Below are positions 6,733-12,470 of a stretch of DNA of 16,723 nucleotides, piece after piece. How positions within the stretch are numbered: the stretch's first letter is position 1; each line of letters begins with the position of its first letter. Where the stretch lies: positions 1 to 16,723 of the forward strand of contig JACQFK010000500.1 in NCBI GenBank assembly GCA_016200125.1. The letters are read 5' to 3'. The notes under the pieces are model-generated. The model searched no databases, had not been told where the DNA came from, and saw nothing but the letters and a program-made list of their open reading frames with translations. Source of the DNA: Planctomycetota bacterium (GTDB lineage: Bacteria > Planctomycetota > MHYJ01 > JACPRB01). The position numbers and the translations under genes are program-made.

Positions 6733-8574
6733 ATGATCAAGCTCCTGGTGAAGTGCGACAGCGAGAGCCGCGAGGTCGCGTTCGACGTCCCCGAGATCTC
6801 GATCGGGCGCTCGGCCGACAACGTCCTCCCGCTCCCCGACAAGAAATCCTCCCGCAAGCACGCCAAGATCGAGAAGGTCAACGGCGAATACCTCATCAAC
6901 GACCTGGGCTCCGGCAACGGCACCAAGGTCAACGGCAAGGACGTCAACACGCACGTCCTGTCCAAGGGCGATGAGATCGTCATCGGCCTGACCACGATCC
7001 ACGTGCTGGCGCTGGACACCCCGGCGGGCCGGGCGGTCGCGCCTCCCCCCGCCGCCCTGCCGGCGGCCGTCGCCGTCCCTGCGGCCATCGCGGCCCCCTC
7101 TCCCAGGATTTCCGACGAGAGGCCCTCCCCCTCCGCCGCCTCCTCGGCGCCCACCGCGCGCTCCGAGCGCTCGGACTCGATGGAAGAGGCGCGCCGGAAG
7201 GCCACGCGCCGCGCCCTCGCGCGCGGGAAGAGCTCCGGCTGGGTCGGCACCGCGGCCTCGATCCTGGTGCTGATCGGCCTCGCGGCCGGCGGCTGGTATC
7301 TCTGGGACAAGCATGAGAAGCAGTCCTCCGAGAAGGCGGCGGCCCGCGCCGCGGCGGAGTGGAAGAGCAACGAGAAGTTCCGCGAGGCGGAGGCCGCCTT
7401 CAAGAAGTTCAGCAAGGCCGCCGAGGCCGACCCCGTCGAGGACTCCGTCATCAGCGAAGCCGCCGCCCTGGCGGAGACGCACGGCGCCCTCTATCCCCAG
7501 TTCGACGCCCTCGTCGGCACGCTCAAGCAGCGGCGCAACGACCAGATCGGACGCGACGACTTTGCGAGCGTCGACGCCCGCATCCAGTCCGCCCTGCGCG
7601 ACCGCCGCTTCAGCGACGCCCTCCAGGCCCTCAAGGACCTGAAGGCGAACACGGATCCCAACGCGGCCGGCGGCCTGGTCGCCAAGGTCTGCGACTCGAT
7701 CAACGCGGAATTCAAGTCCGTCGACGACCGCGGCCGGAAGCTGGCCGAGGAAAAGAAGTACACGATCGCCGCCGACCACTACCGCCTCGAGGCGCCCCGC
7801 TTCAAGGGCACCGAGCACTACCGGTACCTGATGTACAAGCCCGAGACTCTGGAGCAGCTCAAGAAGGCGGAAGCCGAGACGGCCCTCGCCAAGGGCCGCC
7901 CCGTGGATCCCGACACTTCGATCGCGAAGGCCGAGCCCGCGCTCCCCAAGCCGGAGCCGAAGCCCGAGCCCAAGGCGGAACCCAAGCCCGAGCCCGAGAT
8001 GAAGAAGCCGGAACCGGAGATGAAGAAGCCGGAGCCGGCCATGCCCAAGGATCCTCCCAAGCCGGCGCCCGCGATGCCGAAGGATCCGCCCAAGCCTCCG
8101 CCGCCCCCGCCTCCGCCTCCCCCCAAGCCGGAGCCGAAGCCGGAACCCAAGCCGGAGGCCAAGCCCGAGCCGGGCGCGCCCTTCAAGAAGCCCGAGGTCC
8201 TCTGCGACTGCAAGAAGATCGTCAAGGGCGTCTACTGCATCAAGTGCGACCGCATGCTCGCCCAGGAGGACATGCGCAACGGCGTCTGCAAGCGCTGCGA
8301 GGAGAAGCCCAAGAAGATCGACCTCTGCGTGAAGAAGTACTACATGGTCGACGGCCAGCCCGACAAGCGGAGCGAGAAGCCCATCCTCTTCGAAGGCAAG
8401 CTCTACGACTTCGCCTACGAGGACAAGGCCCGCATCGTCTGGTTCTGCGAAGGCTGCCAGGAGACCGGCGACTCGCAGGGCGAGGTGAAGCACAAGGCCG
8501 ATTGCGCGTCGAAGAACGCCATCAAGGTGTGCTCCAAGTCGGGCACCCCCCCTCACGGCGGCGAGAAGAAGTAG
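6733..8574 (+). CDS. FHA-domain transmembrane protein with C-terminal Cys-rich module
   Basis: A 613-residue protein of unusual build. Residues 1 to ~95 are a forkhead-associated (phosphothreonine-binding) domain with G-R at 25-26, S-R-K-H at 40-43 and N-G-T at 62-64. An Ala/Pro/Ser-rich linker leads to one transmembrane helix (about 169-190, W-V-G-T-A-A-S-I-L-V-L-I-G), then a charged, helical region to ~390 that may hold TPR-like hairpins, then a Pro/Lys/Glu linker. The final ~125 residues repeat the Cys-rich module: C-D-C-K-K at 491-495, Y-C-I-K-C, G-V-C-K-R-C-E, F-C-E-G-C, H-K-A-D-C, and the ending K-V-C-S-K-S-G-T-P-P-H-G-G. ATG at 6733 is preceded by GGAGG with 5 nt spacing; an in-frame TTG at 6721 is rejected. 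Predicted topology: FHA in the cytoplasm, Cys module outside, so it could pass a phosphorylation signal to an extracytoplasmic site. The function is inferred. Confidence 0.88.
   Translation: MIKLLVKCDSESREVAFDVPEISIGRSADNVLPLPDKKSSRKHAKIEKVNGEYLINDLGSGNGTKVNGKDVNTHVLSKGDEIVIGLTTIHVLALDTPAGRAVAPPPAALPAAVAVPAAIAAPSPRISDERPSPSAASSAPTARSERSDSMEEARRKATRRALARGKSSGWVGTAASILVLIGLAAGGWYLWDKHEKQSSEKAAARAAAEWKSNEKFREAEAAFKKFSKAAEADPVEDSVISEAAALAETHGALYPQFDALVGTLKQRRNDQIGRDDFASVDARIQSALRDRRFSDALQALKDLKANTDPNAAGGLVAKVCDSINAEFKSVDDRGRKLAEEKKYTIAADHYRLEAPRFKGTEHYRYLMYKPETLEQLKKAEAETALAKGRPVDPDTSIAKAEPALPKPEPKPEPKAEPKPEPEMKKPEPEMKKPEPAMPKDPPKPAPAMPKDPPKPPPPPPPPPPKPEPKPEPKPEAKPEPGAPFKKPEVLCDCKKIVKGVYCIKCDRMLAQEDMRNGVCKRCEEKPKKIDLCVKKYYMVDGQPDKRSEKPILFEGKLYDFAYEDKARIVWFCEGCQETGDSQGEVKHKADCASKNAIKVCSKSGTPPHGGEKK
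7948..8199 (+). repeat. Low-complexity Pro/Lys/Glu linker repeat in the FHA gene
   Basis: The coding sequence here is made of short repeats of K-P-E-P, E-M-K-K-P-E-P and M-P-K-D-P-P-K-P, plus a run of ten prolines. It encodes an extended linker between the helical region and the Cys-rich module, probably a spacer through the periplasm. Such tracts vary in length by slippage, so the exact number of units in this assembly may be unreliable. Confidence 0.7.
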
Positions 8575-8629
8575 TTAAAACCCGCCGCCCGGGTCAGGCG
8601 TAGCGTAGGTATCGTTGGAGGGGATCAGC

Positions 8630-9265
8630 ATGAGGCGGCTCATTTCGGCGTCGTTCGTACTTCTTCTCCTTGTCGCTACGGCGGGAGCCCAGGCCGGCAA
8701 ACCCATCAATGCCAAGTGCCCCATCAAAGGTGAGCCGGCGAAGCCCGACCTCACCACCACCTACAAGGGGGTGACGATCGGCTTCTGTTGAGGCGGCTGC
8801 AAAGGCAAGTTTGCCAGCGACCCGGACGGGATCGCCAAGAACATCCCCGAGCTGAAGCCCATCCTTGCCAAGATGGAGAAGGACAAGGAAGCCGCGAAGG
8901 CCATGACCGGGCCCTGCGACTGCAAGAGGTCCATCAAGGGCTACTACTGCGAGAAGGACAAGCGGGAACTCACCCCCGACGACATCCGCGGGAACCTCTG
9001 CAAGCGCTGCGAGACGAAGCCCACGGAGATCGAGTACTGCCTCAAGCTCGTCCCCCGGCCCGTCGACCCCAAGAAGAAGGTCCAGGACACGCCGATCGAG
9101 GACAAGGCCCGCATCAGCTACGTCTGCGAGAAATGCGGCGCCAAGGCCGACATCGAGGACCAGGTCAAGCACAAGGACGACTGCAAGCCGGCGGCCTTCG
9201 GCGGCGGCCTGAAGAAGGTCTGCGCCAAGTCCGGCCACATGCCCCACGCCACGAAGGCGGAGTAA
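8630..9265 (+). CDS. Predicted secreted selenoprotein: YHS-type module plus Cys-rich module, in-frame TGA read as Sec
   Basis: ATG at 8630 has a strong Shine-Dalgarno sequence (GGAGGGG, 8617-8623, 6 nt away) and opens a signal peptide (residues 1 to ~20, ending A-T-A-G-A-Q-A). A YHS/TRASH-like module follows: C30-P-I-K-G-E-P, then Y-K-G-V-T-I-G-F-C53-[TGA54]-G-G-C57-K-G-K-F, then D-P-D-G. Relatives have F-C-C-x-x-C-x-x-x-F here, so the TGA at 8789-8791 exactly replaces a metal-binding Cys. The frame then continues into the module shared with the two upstream genes: C96-D-C98, Y-C107, C124-K-R-C127, C137, C166-x-x-C169, H-K-D-D-C185, and the ending K-V-C198-A-K-S-G-H-M-P-H. The full product is 211 residues with Sec54. 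A caller treating TGA as stop would report only residues from Met82 (8873). A nonsense mutation or base error is possible but less likely, as the hairpin after the TGA fits a bacterial SECIS. Metal or thiol chemistry outside the cytoplasm is inferred. Confidence 0.8.
8789..8818 (+). promoter_or_regulatory. Candidate bacterial SECIS element after the in-frame UGA
   Basis: The UGA is at 8789-8791. Sixteen nt later is the loop of a hairpin with upper stem GGCA (8804-8807) / UGCC (8812-8815) and loop AGUU (8808-8811). A lower stem GCU (8796-8798) / AGC (8816-8818) is separated by a 5-nt bulge on the 5' side. Published bacterial SECIS models, as I recall them, ask for a G in the first two loop positions, an upper stem of at least 4 bp, and a UGA-to-loop distance of about 16-37 nt; all are met, at the short end of the range. 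The stem is short, so on its own it is moderate evidence. Confidence 0.5.
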
Positions 9266-9285
9266 GGGCCCGACGCGATATCCAG

Positions 9286-9317
9286 GGGGGCGTCCCGCAG
9301 GGGGCGCCCCCTTTTTT
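9286..9317 (+). terminator. Rho-independent terminator after the selenoprotein gene
   Basis: An 11-bp stem with a 4-nt loop: GGGGGCGTCCC (9286-9296), GCAG, GGGGCGCCCCC (9301-9311), with one G-U pair, followed directly by six T (9312-9317). This is a strong intrinsic terminator 20 nt after the TAA at 9263-9265. It closes the transcription unit of the Cys-rich genes. Confidence 0.92.
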
Positions 9318-9346
9318 ATGACCCGCGTCCCGCCGGCGTGTATAAT
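9318..9346 (+). promoter_or_regulatory. Promoter of the NicO-like/TfoX pair
   Basis: ATGACC (9318-9323, 4 of 6) and a perfect TATAAT (9341-9346) are 17 nt apart. The -35 box begins on the base after the terminator T-run, so the two signals are packed back to back. Transcription would start near 9353, only a few nt before ATG 9357, giving a nearly leaderless mRNA. Confidence 0.65.
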
Positions 9347-9356
9347 CCCGGACCCC

Positions 9357-9974
9357 ATGGAAAGCCTGCCGCTGCTCTACACCTTCACGCTCTCGCTGCT
9401 GCACACGCTCATCCCCAGCCACTGGCTCTGCTTCGTCCTCGTCGGCCGCGCGCAGGGATGGAGCCGGCGGAGGACCCTCGGCATCACGGCCGTCGCCGGG
9501 CTGATCCACGTCGTCGTCAATGTCACCCTGGGCGCGGCCCTGGCCGTCGCCGGCCGCAAGCTCATGGAGCACCACGAGCATCTGCTGACGCAGATCAGCG
9601 CCGCCATCCTCATCCTCCTGGGGGCGGTCTATCTCGGCGCCCATCTGCTCCACGCGGGGCACCACCACGAGCAGGACAAGGCGGCGCAGGGAAAGGCCGC
9701 GATCCTTGCCCTCTCCTTCTCGCTCGCCGTCTCTCCCTGCTCCGCCTCGATCATGCTCCTCATCGTCGCCACCGCCGGCGCCGGCTGGTCCATGATCCTG
9801 TCGATCGCCGCCGTGCTGCTGGTCACGACGGTCGGCGTGATGCTCCTCCTCGTCGGGCTCACGTCCCTGGGCGTCGAGCGGCTCCAGTTCGCCGTCTTCG
9901 AGCGCTACGAGAAGCTGATCCTCGGCCTCGTCCTCTGCGCCGTCGGAGCGCTCATCATCTTTTTCCACCCATGA
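9357..9974 (+). CDS. NicO/RcnA-like polytopic membrane protein, putative metal transporter
   Basis: A 205-residue protein with about six hydrophobic segments. The first helix carries H16-T-L-I-P20-S-H22-W, reminiscent of the His/Asp metal-binding motif in helix 1 of nickel/cobalt transporters. The central cytoplasmic or periplasmic loop is His-rich (H-H-E-H at 72-75, then H96, H99, H102-H103-H104), and it is followed by a helix with S126-P-C128-S-A. This combination is typical of the NicO/RcnA/TauE-like superfamily, usually exporters of nickel, cobalt or related ions; the substrate is not determined. The ATG at 9357 is chosen over an upstream in-frame ATG at 9318 because the latter lies inside the promoter. 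The gene overlaps the TfoX gene by ATGA. Its position right after three secreted Cys-rich genes suggests a link to metal handling. Confidence 0.75.
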   Translation: MESLPLLYTFTLSLLHTLIPSHWLCFVLVGRAQGWSRRRTLGITAVAGLIHVVVNVTLGAALAVAGRKLMEHHEHLLTQISAAILILLGAVYLGAHLLHAGHHHEQDKAAQGKAAILALSFSLAVSPCSASIMLLIVATAGAGWSMILSIAAVLLVTTVGVMLLLVGLTSLGVERLQFAVFERYEKLILGLVLCAVGALIIFFHP

Positions 9975-10273
9975 AGAAGAGAGACTCGTTCCGAGATTTC
10001 GTCGCCGAGCAGCTCGGCGCCGGGGTGGAAATCCGCCCGATGTTCGGCGGCTACGGCCTCTACCGCGGCGACGCCTTCTTCGGCATCCTCTTCAAGGGGC
10101 GGCTCTACTTCCGCACCGGCCCCCGCGCCCGCAAGGAGTACCTGCGCCGGGGGATGAAGCCCTTCAAGCCCAGCGCCCGCATGACCTCGAAGAACTACTA
10201 TGAAGTCCCCGCCGACGTCCTCGAGGACCGCGACGCCCTCCGCGCCTGGGCCCGGAAGGCCTCCGACCGCTGA
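9971..10273 (+). CDS. TfoX N-terminal domain protein
   Basis: A 100-residue protein matching the stand-alone TfoX-N domain: the N-terminal helix F-R-D-F-V-A-E-Q-L, then I-R-P-M-F-G-G-Y-G-L-Y, G-I-L-F-K-G-R-L-Y-F-R-T, and Y-Y-E-V-P-A-D-V-L-E near the end. In gammaproteobacteria TfoX/Sxy is a competence regulator, but short single-domain homologues are widespread and their role is mostly unknown. The start overlaps the upstream stop as ATGA (9971-9974), so the gene is coupled to the NicO-like gene. Its own stop (TGA, 10271-10273) directly abuts the left end of an insertion sequence, so whatever lay downstream has been moved away by ~1.5 kb. Confidence 0.88.
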   Translation: MKKRDSFRDFVAEQLGAGVEIRPMFGGYGLYRGDAFFGILFKGRLYFRTGPRARKEYLRRGMKPFKPSARMTSKNYYEVPADVLEDRDALRAWARKASDR

Positions 10274-10284
10274 GAGCCTGTGAA
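10274..10284 (+). repeat. Left terminal inverted repeat of the IS
   Basis: GAGCCTGTGAA; exact reverse complement of 11800-11810. It begins on the base after the TfoX stop codon. Confidence 0.85.
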
Positions 10285-10367
10285 TAAATCGTCACGGTAG
10301 GCGAAGTTTAAAAACTCTCGGCTGCCCTCCCGGGTTAGAAGTGAAGAGGAATCTGGAGAGGGGCGCG

Positions 10368-11678
10368 ATGAGCAACGAAGACATCTTCGGCCGCATACCT
10401 GAAAGCGGCAAGACCCCGCCGTCCCCGGAGAATCGTCCGCTGGGAGCCCCCCGCCTGATGAGGCCGGATCGGCAGCAGATGCGATTCATGCCCACGGACC
10501 TGGAGTCGCTGCTTCCCGAGGATCATCCCGCGCGAGCCATCTGGGCGGTCGTCGAGAAGCTGGAGCTGTCGAAGTTCGAGGCGGCAATCACCGCGCGTGA
10601 GGGGCATTCCGGGAGGCCTGGGATCGACCCGAGAGTCTTGGTGGCCCTGTGGATCTATGCGACCAGCGAAGGAATCGGCAGCGCGCGGGAAGTGGAGCGA
10701 CTGGAAGCAATGCACCACGCCTACCAGTGGATCTGCGGAGGAGTGCACGTCAACCACCACACCCTTTCGGACTTCCGGGTGGATCATCGGGAGGCCCTGA
10801 ACGACCTGTTCGCGCAGATTCTTGGAGTTCTGACGCACCAGGGCTTGGTCGAACTCAAGCGGGTGGCACAGGACGGGATGAGGATCCGGGCGAGCGCGGG
10901 GGCGGCGTCCTTCCGTCGGGAGAAGAGCCTGAAGGAGTGCCTTCAGGAAGCGCAGGAGCAGGTCCAGGAAACGGCCCGGGAGGCGGAATCCGGAGAGGAC
11001 ATGTCGGCCCGGCGGAAGGCGGCGCAGGAGCGTGCGGCTCGGGAACGACAGGAGCGCGTCGCCAAGGCGCTTGAAGAACTGCCGAAGGCTCGAGAAGCCA
11101 AGGAGAAGAAGGACGAGGCAAAGGCGAGGGTATCGACGACGGACCCGGAAGCCCGTGTGATGAAGATGGCGGACGGAGGTTTCCGGCCGGCCTACAACGC
11201 CCAGTTTGCCACGGATGCGAAGACCCGAGTGATCGTCGGTGTGGAGGTGACGAACGCCGGGAACGACATGGCGCAGATGCCTCCGATGCTGCAGAACATC
11301 AAGAAGCAGCACGGGCAGGTCCCGCCGGAGTACTTGGTCGACGGCGGCTTCGCCAAGAAAGAAGCGATCGAACAAGCCAGCCAGCAGGGAGTGACGGTCT
11401 TCGCCCCGGTGCAGAAGCCCAAAGACGAGACGGTGGATCCGCACCAACCCAAACCCAAGGACTCTCCGGAAGTGGCGGACTGGCGGGTTCGGATGGGCAC
11501 CCCGGAAGCCAAGGAGATCTACAAGGACCGGGCGGCTACGGCGGAGACGACCAACGCCGACTTGCGTTGCAATCGGGCCTTGGATGCTCTACGAGTGCGC
11601 GGGCTGCCCAAGGTGGGGTGCGTGGTGGTTTGGGCGGCTCTGACCTACAACATCCTCAAGCTGATCGCAGTCGCTTGA
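10368..11678 (+). CDS. IS1182 family DDE transposase
   Basis: A 436-residue transposase of normal family length and without frameshift. The N-terminal part contains P-E-D-H-P-A-R-A-I-W and G-R-P-G-I-D-P-R-V-L-V-A-L-W, then R-L-E-A-M-H-H-A-Y-Q-W-I-C-G and H-H-T-L-S-D-F-R, all typical of the family. The likely catalytic triad is D169 (Q-D-G-M-R-I-R-A), D325 (Y-L-V-D-G-G-F) and E393 (T-A-E-T-T-N-A). A charged coiled-coil insertion lies at about 184-252. The C-terminus L-P-K-V-G-C-V-V-V-W-A-A-L-T-Y-N-I-L is the usual family tail. ATG at 10368 is preferred over GTG at 10341 because GGAGAGGGG lies 4-5 nt upstream. With intact gene and ends, the element may be active. Confidence 0.93.
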   Translation: MSNEDIFGRIPESGKTPPSPENRPLGAPRLMRPDRQQMRFMPTDLESLLPEDHPARAIWAVVEKLELSKFEAAITAREGHSGRPGIDPRVLVALWIYATSEGIGSAREVERLEAMHHAYQWICGGVHVNHHTLSDFRVDHREALNDLFAQILGVLTHQGLVELKRVAQDGMRIRASAGAASFRREKSLKECLQEAQEQVQETAREAESGEDMSARRKAAQERAARERQERVAKALEELPKAREAKEKKDEAKARVSTTDPEARVMKMADGGFRPAYNAQFATDAKTRVIVGVEVTNAGNDMAQMPPMLQNIKKQHGQVPPEYLVDGGFAKKEAIEQASQQGVTVFAPVQKPKDETVDPHQPKPKDSPEVADWRVRMGTPEAKEIYKDRAATAETTNADLRCNRALDALRVRGLPKVGCVVVWAALTYNILKLIAVA

Positions 11679-11799
11679 GCCTGGGAGTCCGGCACGGCTG
11701 AATCAGGAGGCGGACGCAGAAGGAAGGACCAATAGCGCAGCGCCGGAAACCCGGTGCTCACCCGGGATCTTTCGTTCCGCCTACTCGGGGGGAGGTTGG

Positions 11800-11810
11800 T
11801 TCACAGGCTC
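11800..11810 (+). repeat. Right terminal inverted repeat of the IS
   Basis: TTCACAGGCTC; exact reverse complement of 10274-10284. It is followed by TGA, matching the TGA left of the element. Confidence 0.85.
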
Positions 11811-11817
11811 TGAGCCG

Positions 11818-12470
11818 TCAGCGCTGGCGGCCCTTGGGAACCCGGCCGAAGATCTTCTCCTTGTCGATCTCCGCGCCGCCCAGGGCCCAGTTCAGGTAGT
11901 CGATCACCGACTGGAGGTAGTACTCCATCGGCGTGTAGAGATCGCCGTCCATGTTCGGGAAGCCGTGGGTCTCCGCGACGAACATCTTGAGCTGGCCAGC
12001 CGTCATCGCTTTGCCCAGGGGCTCCATCTCGCCGGCCTCCAGCGCCTTCTCGGGCTCCGCCGTCGGCTTGGCCTCCTGCGTGTCCCGCGGCTGCTCGCCG
12101 GGGCGGATCAGGCGGAATCCGATCTTCCGCTCGGCGTCCCAGCCGTCGGCCTCGAAGGCGAAGCCTTCGCCCTTGACGGCGCCCTTCGGCTGAAGCTTCA
12201 CGCCGTAAGCCTCGAACAGACGCTTCGTGGACTGGATCGCCTTTTCCGAATCGAAGAGCCCCACGTAGGAGTTACCGTAGGAAATCGGGATCAGGGGATA
12301 CTTCACCATCGGATTCGGTCCCAGGGCTTTACTGGGATAGATGCTCGTCATCGCATTCCAGCCCCCGACCTTGTATTGGCCCAGGATCTCCCTGGCGATC
12401 CCGTCCGCCTTCTTCTGGGCGGCGGATACGCGGGCTCATAGGGACCGGGGACCGGCTTCAGCAGGCTCAT
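11818..12470 (-). CDS. Unknown protein coupled to a radical SAM gene (apparent 1-base frameshift near the start)
   Basis: The longest ATG frame runs from 12351 to 11818 (177 residues), but coding sense continues upstream to 12435 (Q-K-K-A-D-G-I-A-R-E-I-L-G-Q-Y-K-V-G-G-W-N-A-M). A better start is ATG at 12470 in another frame, reading M-S-L-L-K-P-V-P-G-P-Y-E-P-A-Y-P-P. One extra C in the CCC run near 12418 (minus strand) joins the two as Y-P-P-P-Q-K-K-A-D-G, giving ~217 residues. The protein lacks Cys, a signal peptide and membrane segments. It contains Y-P-L-I-P-I-S-Y-G-N-S-Y-V-G-L-F-D, then F-E-A-D-G-W-D-A-E-R-K-I-G-F-R-L-I, a Glu/Ala-rich stretch, and a C-terminal helix with Y-Y-L-Q-S-V-I-D-Y-L-N-W-A-L. 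I do not recognise the family. Its overlap with the radical SAM gene suggests it is a partner or substrate of that enzyme, an inference from position only. Confidence 0.7.

Larger units (their letters stand above)
10274..11810 (+). mobile_element. IS1182-like insertion sequence, about 1.54 kb
   Basis: The element is bounded by an 11-bp perfect inverted repeat, GAGCCTGTGAA at 10274-10284 and TTCACAGGCTC at 11800-11810 (12 bp if A10273/T11811 are counted). A TGA lies directly on each side (10271-10273 and 11811-11813), a possible 3-bp target duplication. It holds a single intact transposase gene. The inside right end contains a weak hairpin CCCGG-N7-CCGGG (11750-11766) that may end the transposase transcript. 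It sits between two convergent genes and breaks neither; the TfoX stop codon is preserved at the junction. Confidence 0.88.

Noticed and set aside
7942..8205. Repetitive DNA first considered as a CRISPR or tandem-repeat array
   Set aside because: The repeats are short, in frame and encode a Pro/Lys/Glu linker; there are no constant repeats with unique spacers.
6670..8556. Long minus-strand open frame opposite the FHA gene (628 codons)
   Set aside because: It mirrors the FHA gene with Leu/Gly/Arg repeats opposite the Pro/Lys/Glu codons and has no recognisable domain or start signal.
8575..8629. Possible separate promoter between the FHA and selenoprotein genes
   Set aside because: The 55-bp gap has a strong Shine-Dalgarno sequence but no paired -35/-10 boxes; co-transcription with the FHA gene is simpler.
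8789..8791. TGA as a simple nonsense mutation or pseudogene mark
   Set aside because: Coding sense is retained on both sides without any frameshift, the codon replaces a Cys of a known motif, and a SECIS-like hairpin follows. It remains the main alternative but is less likely.
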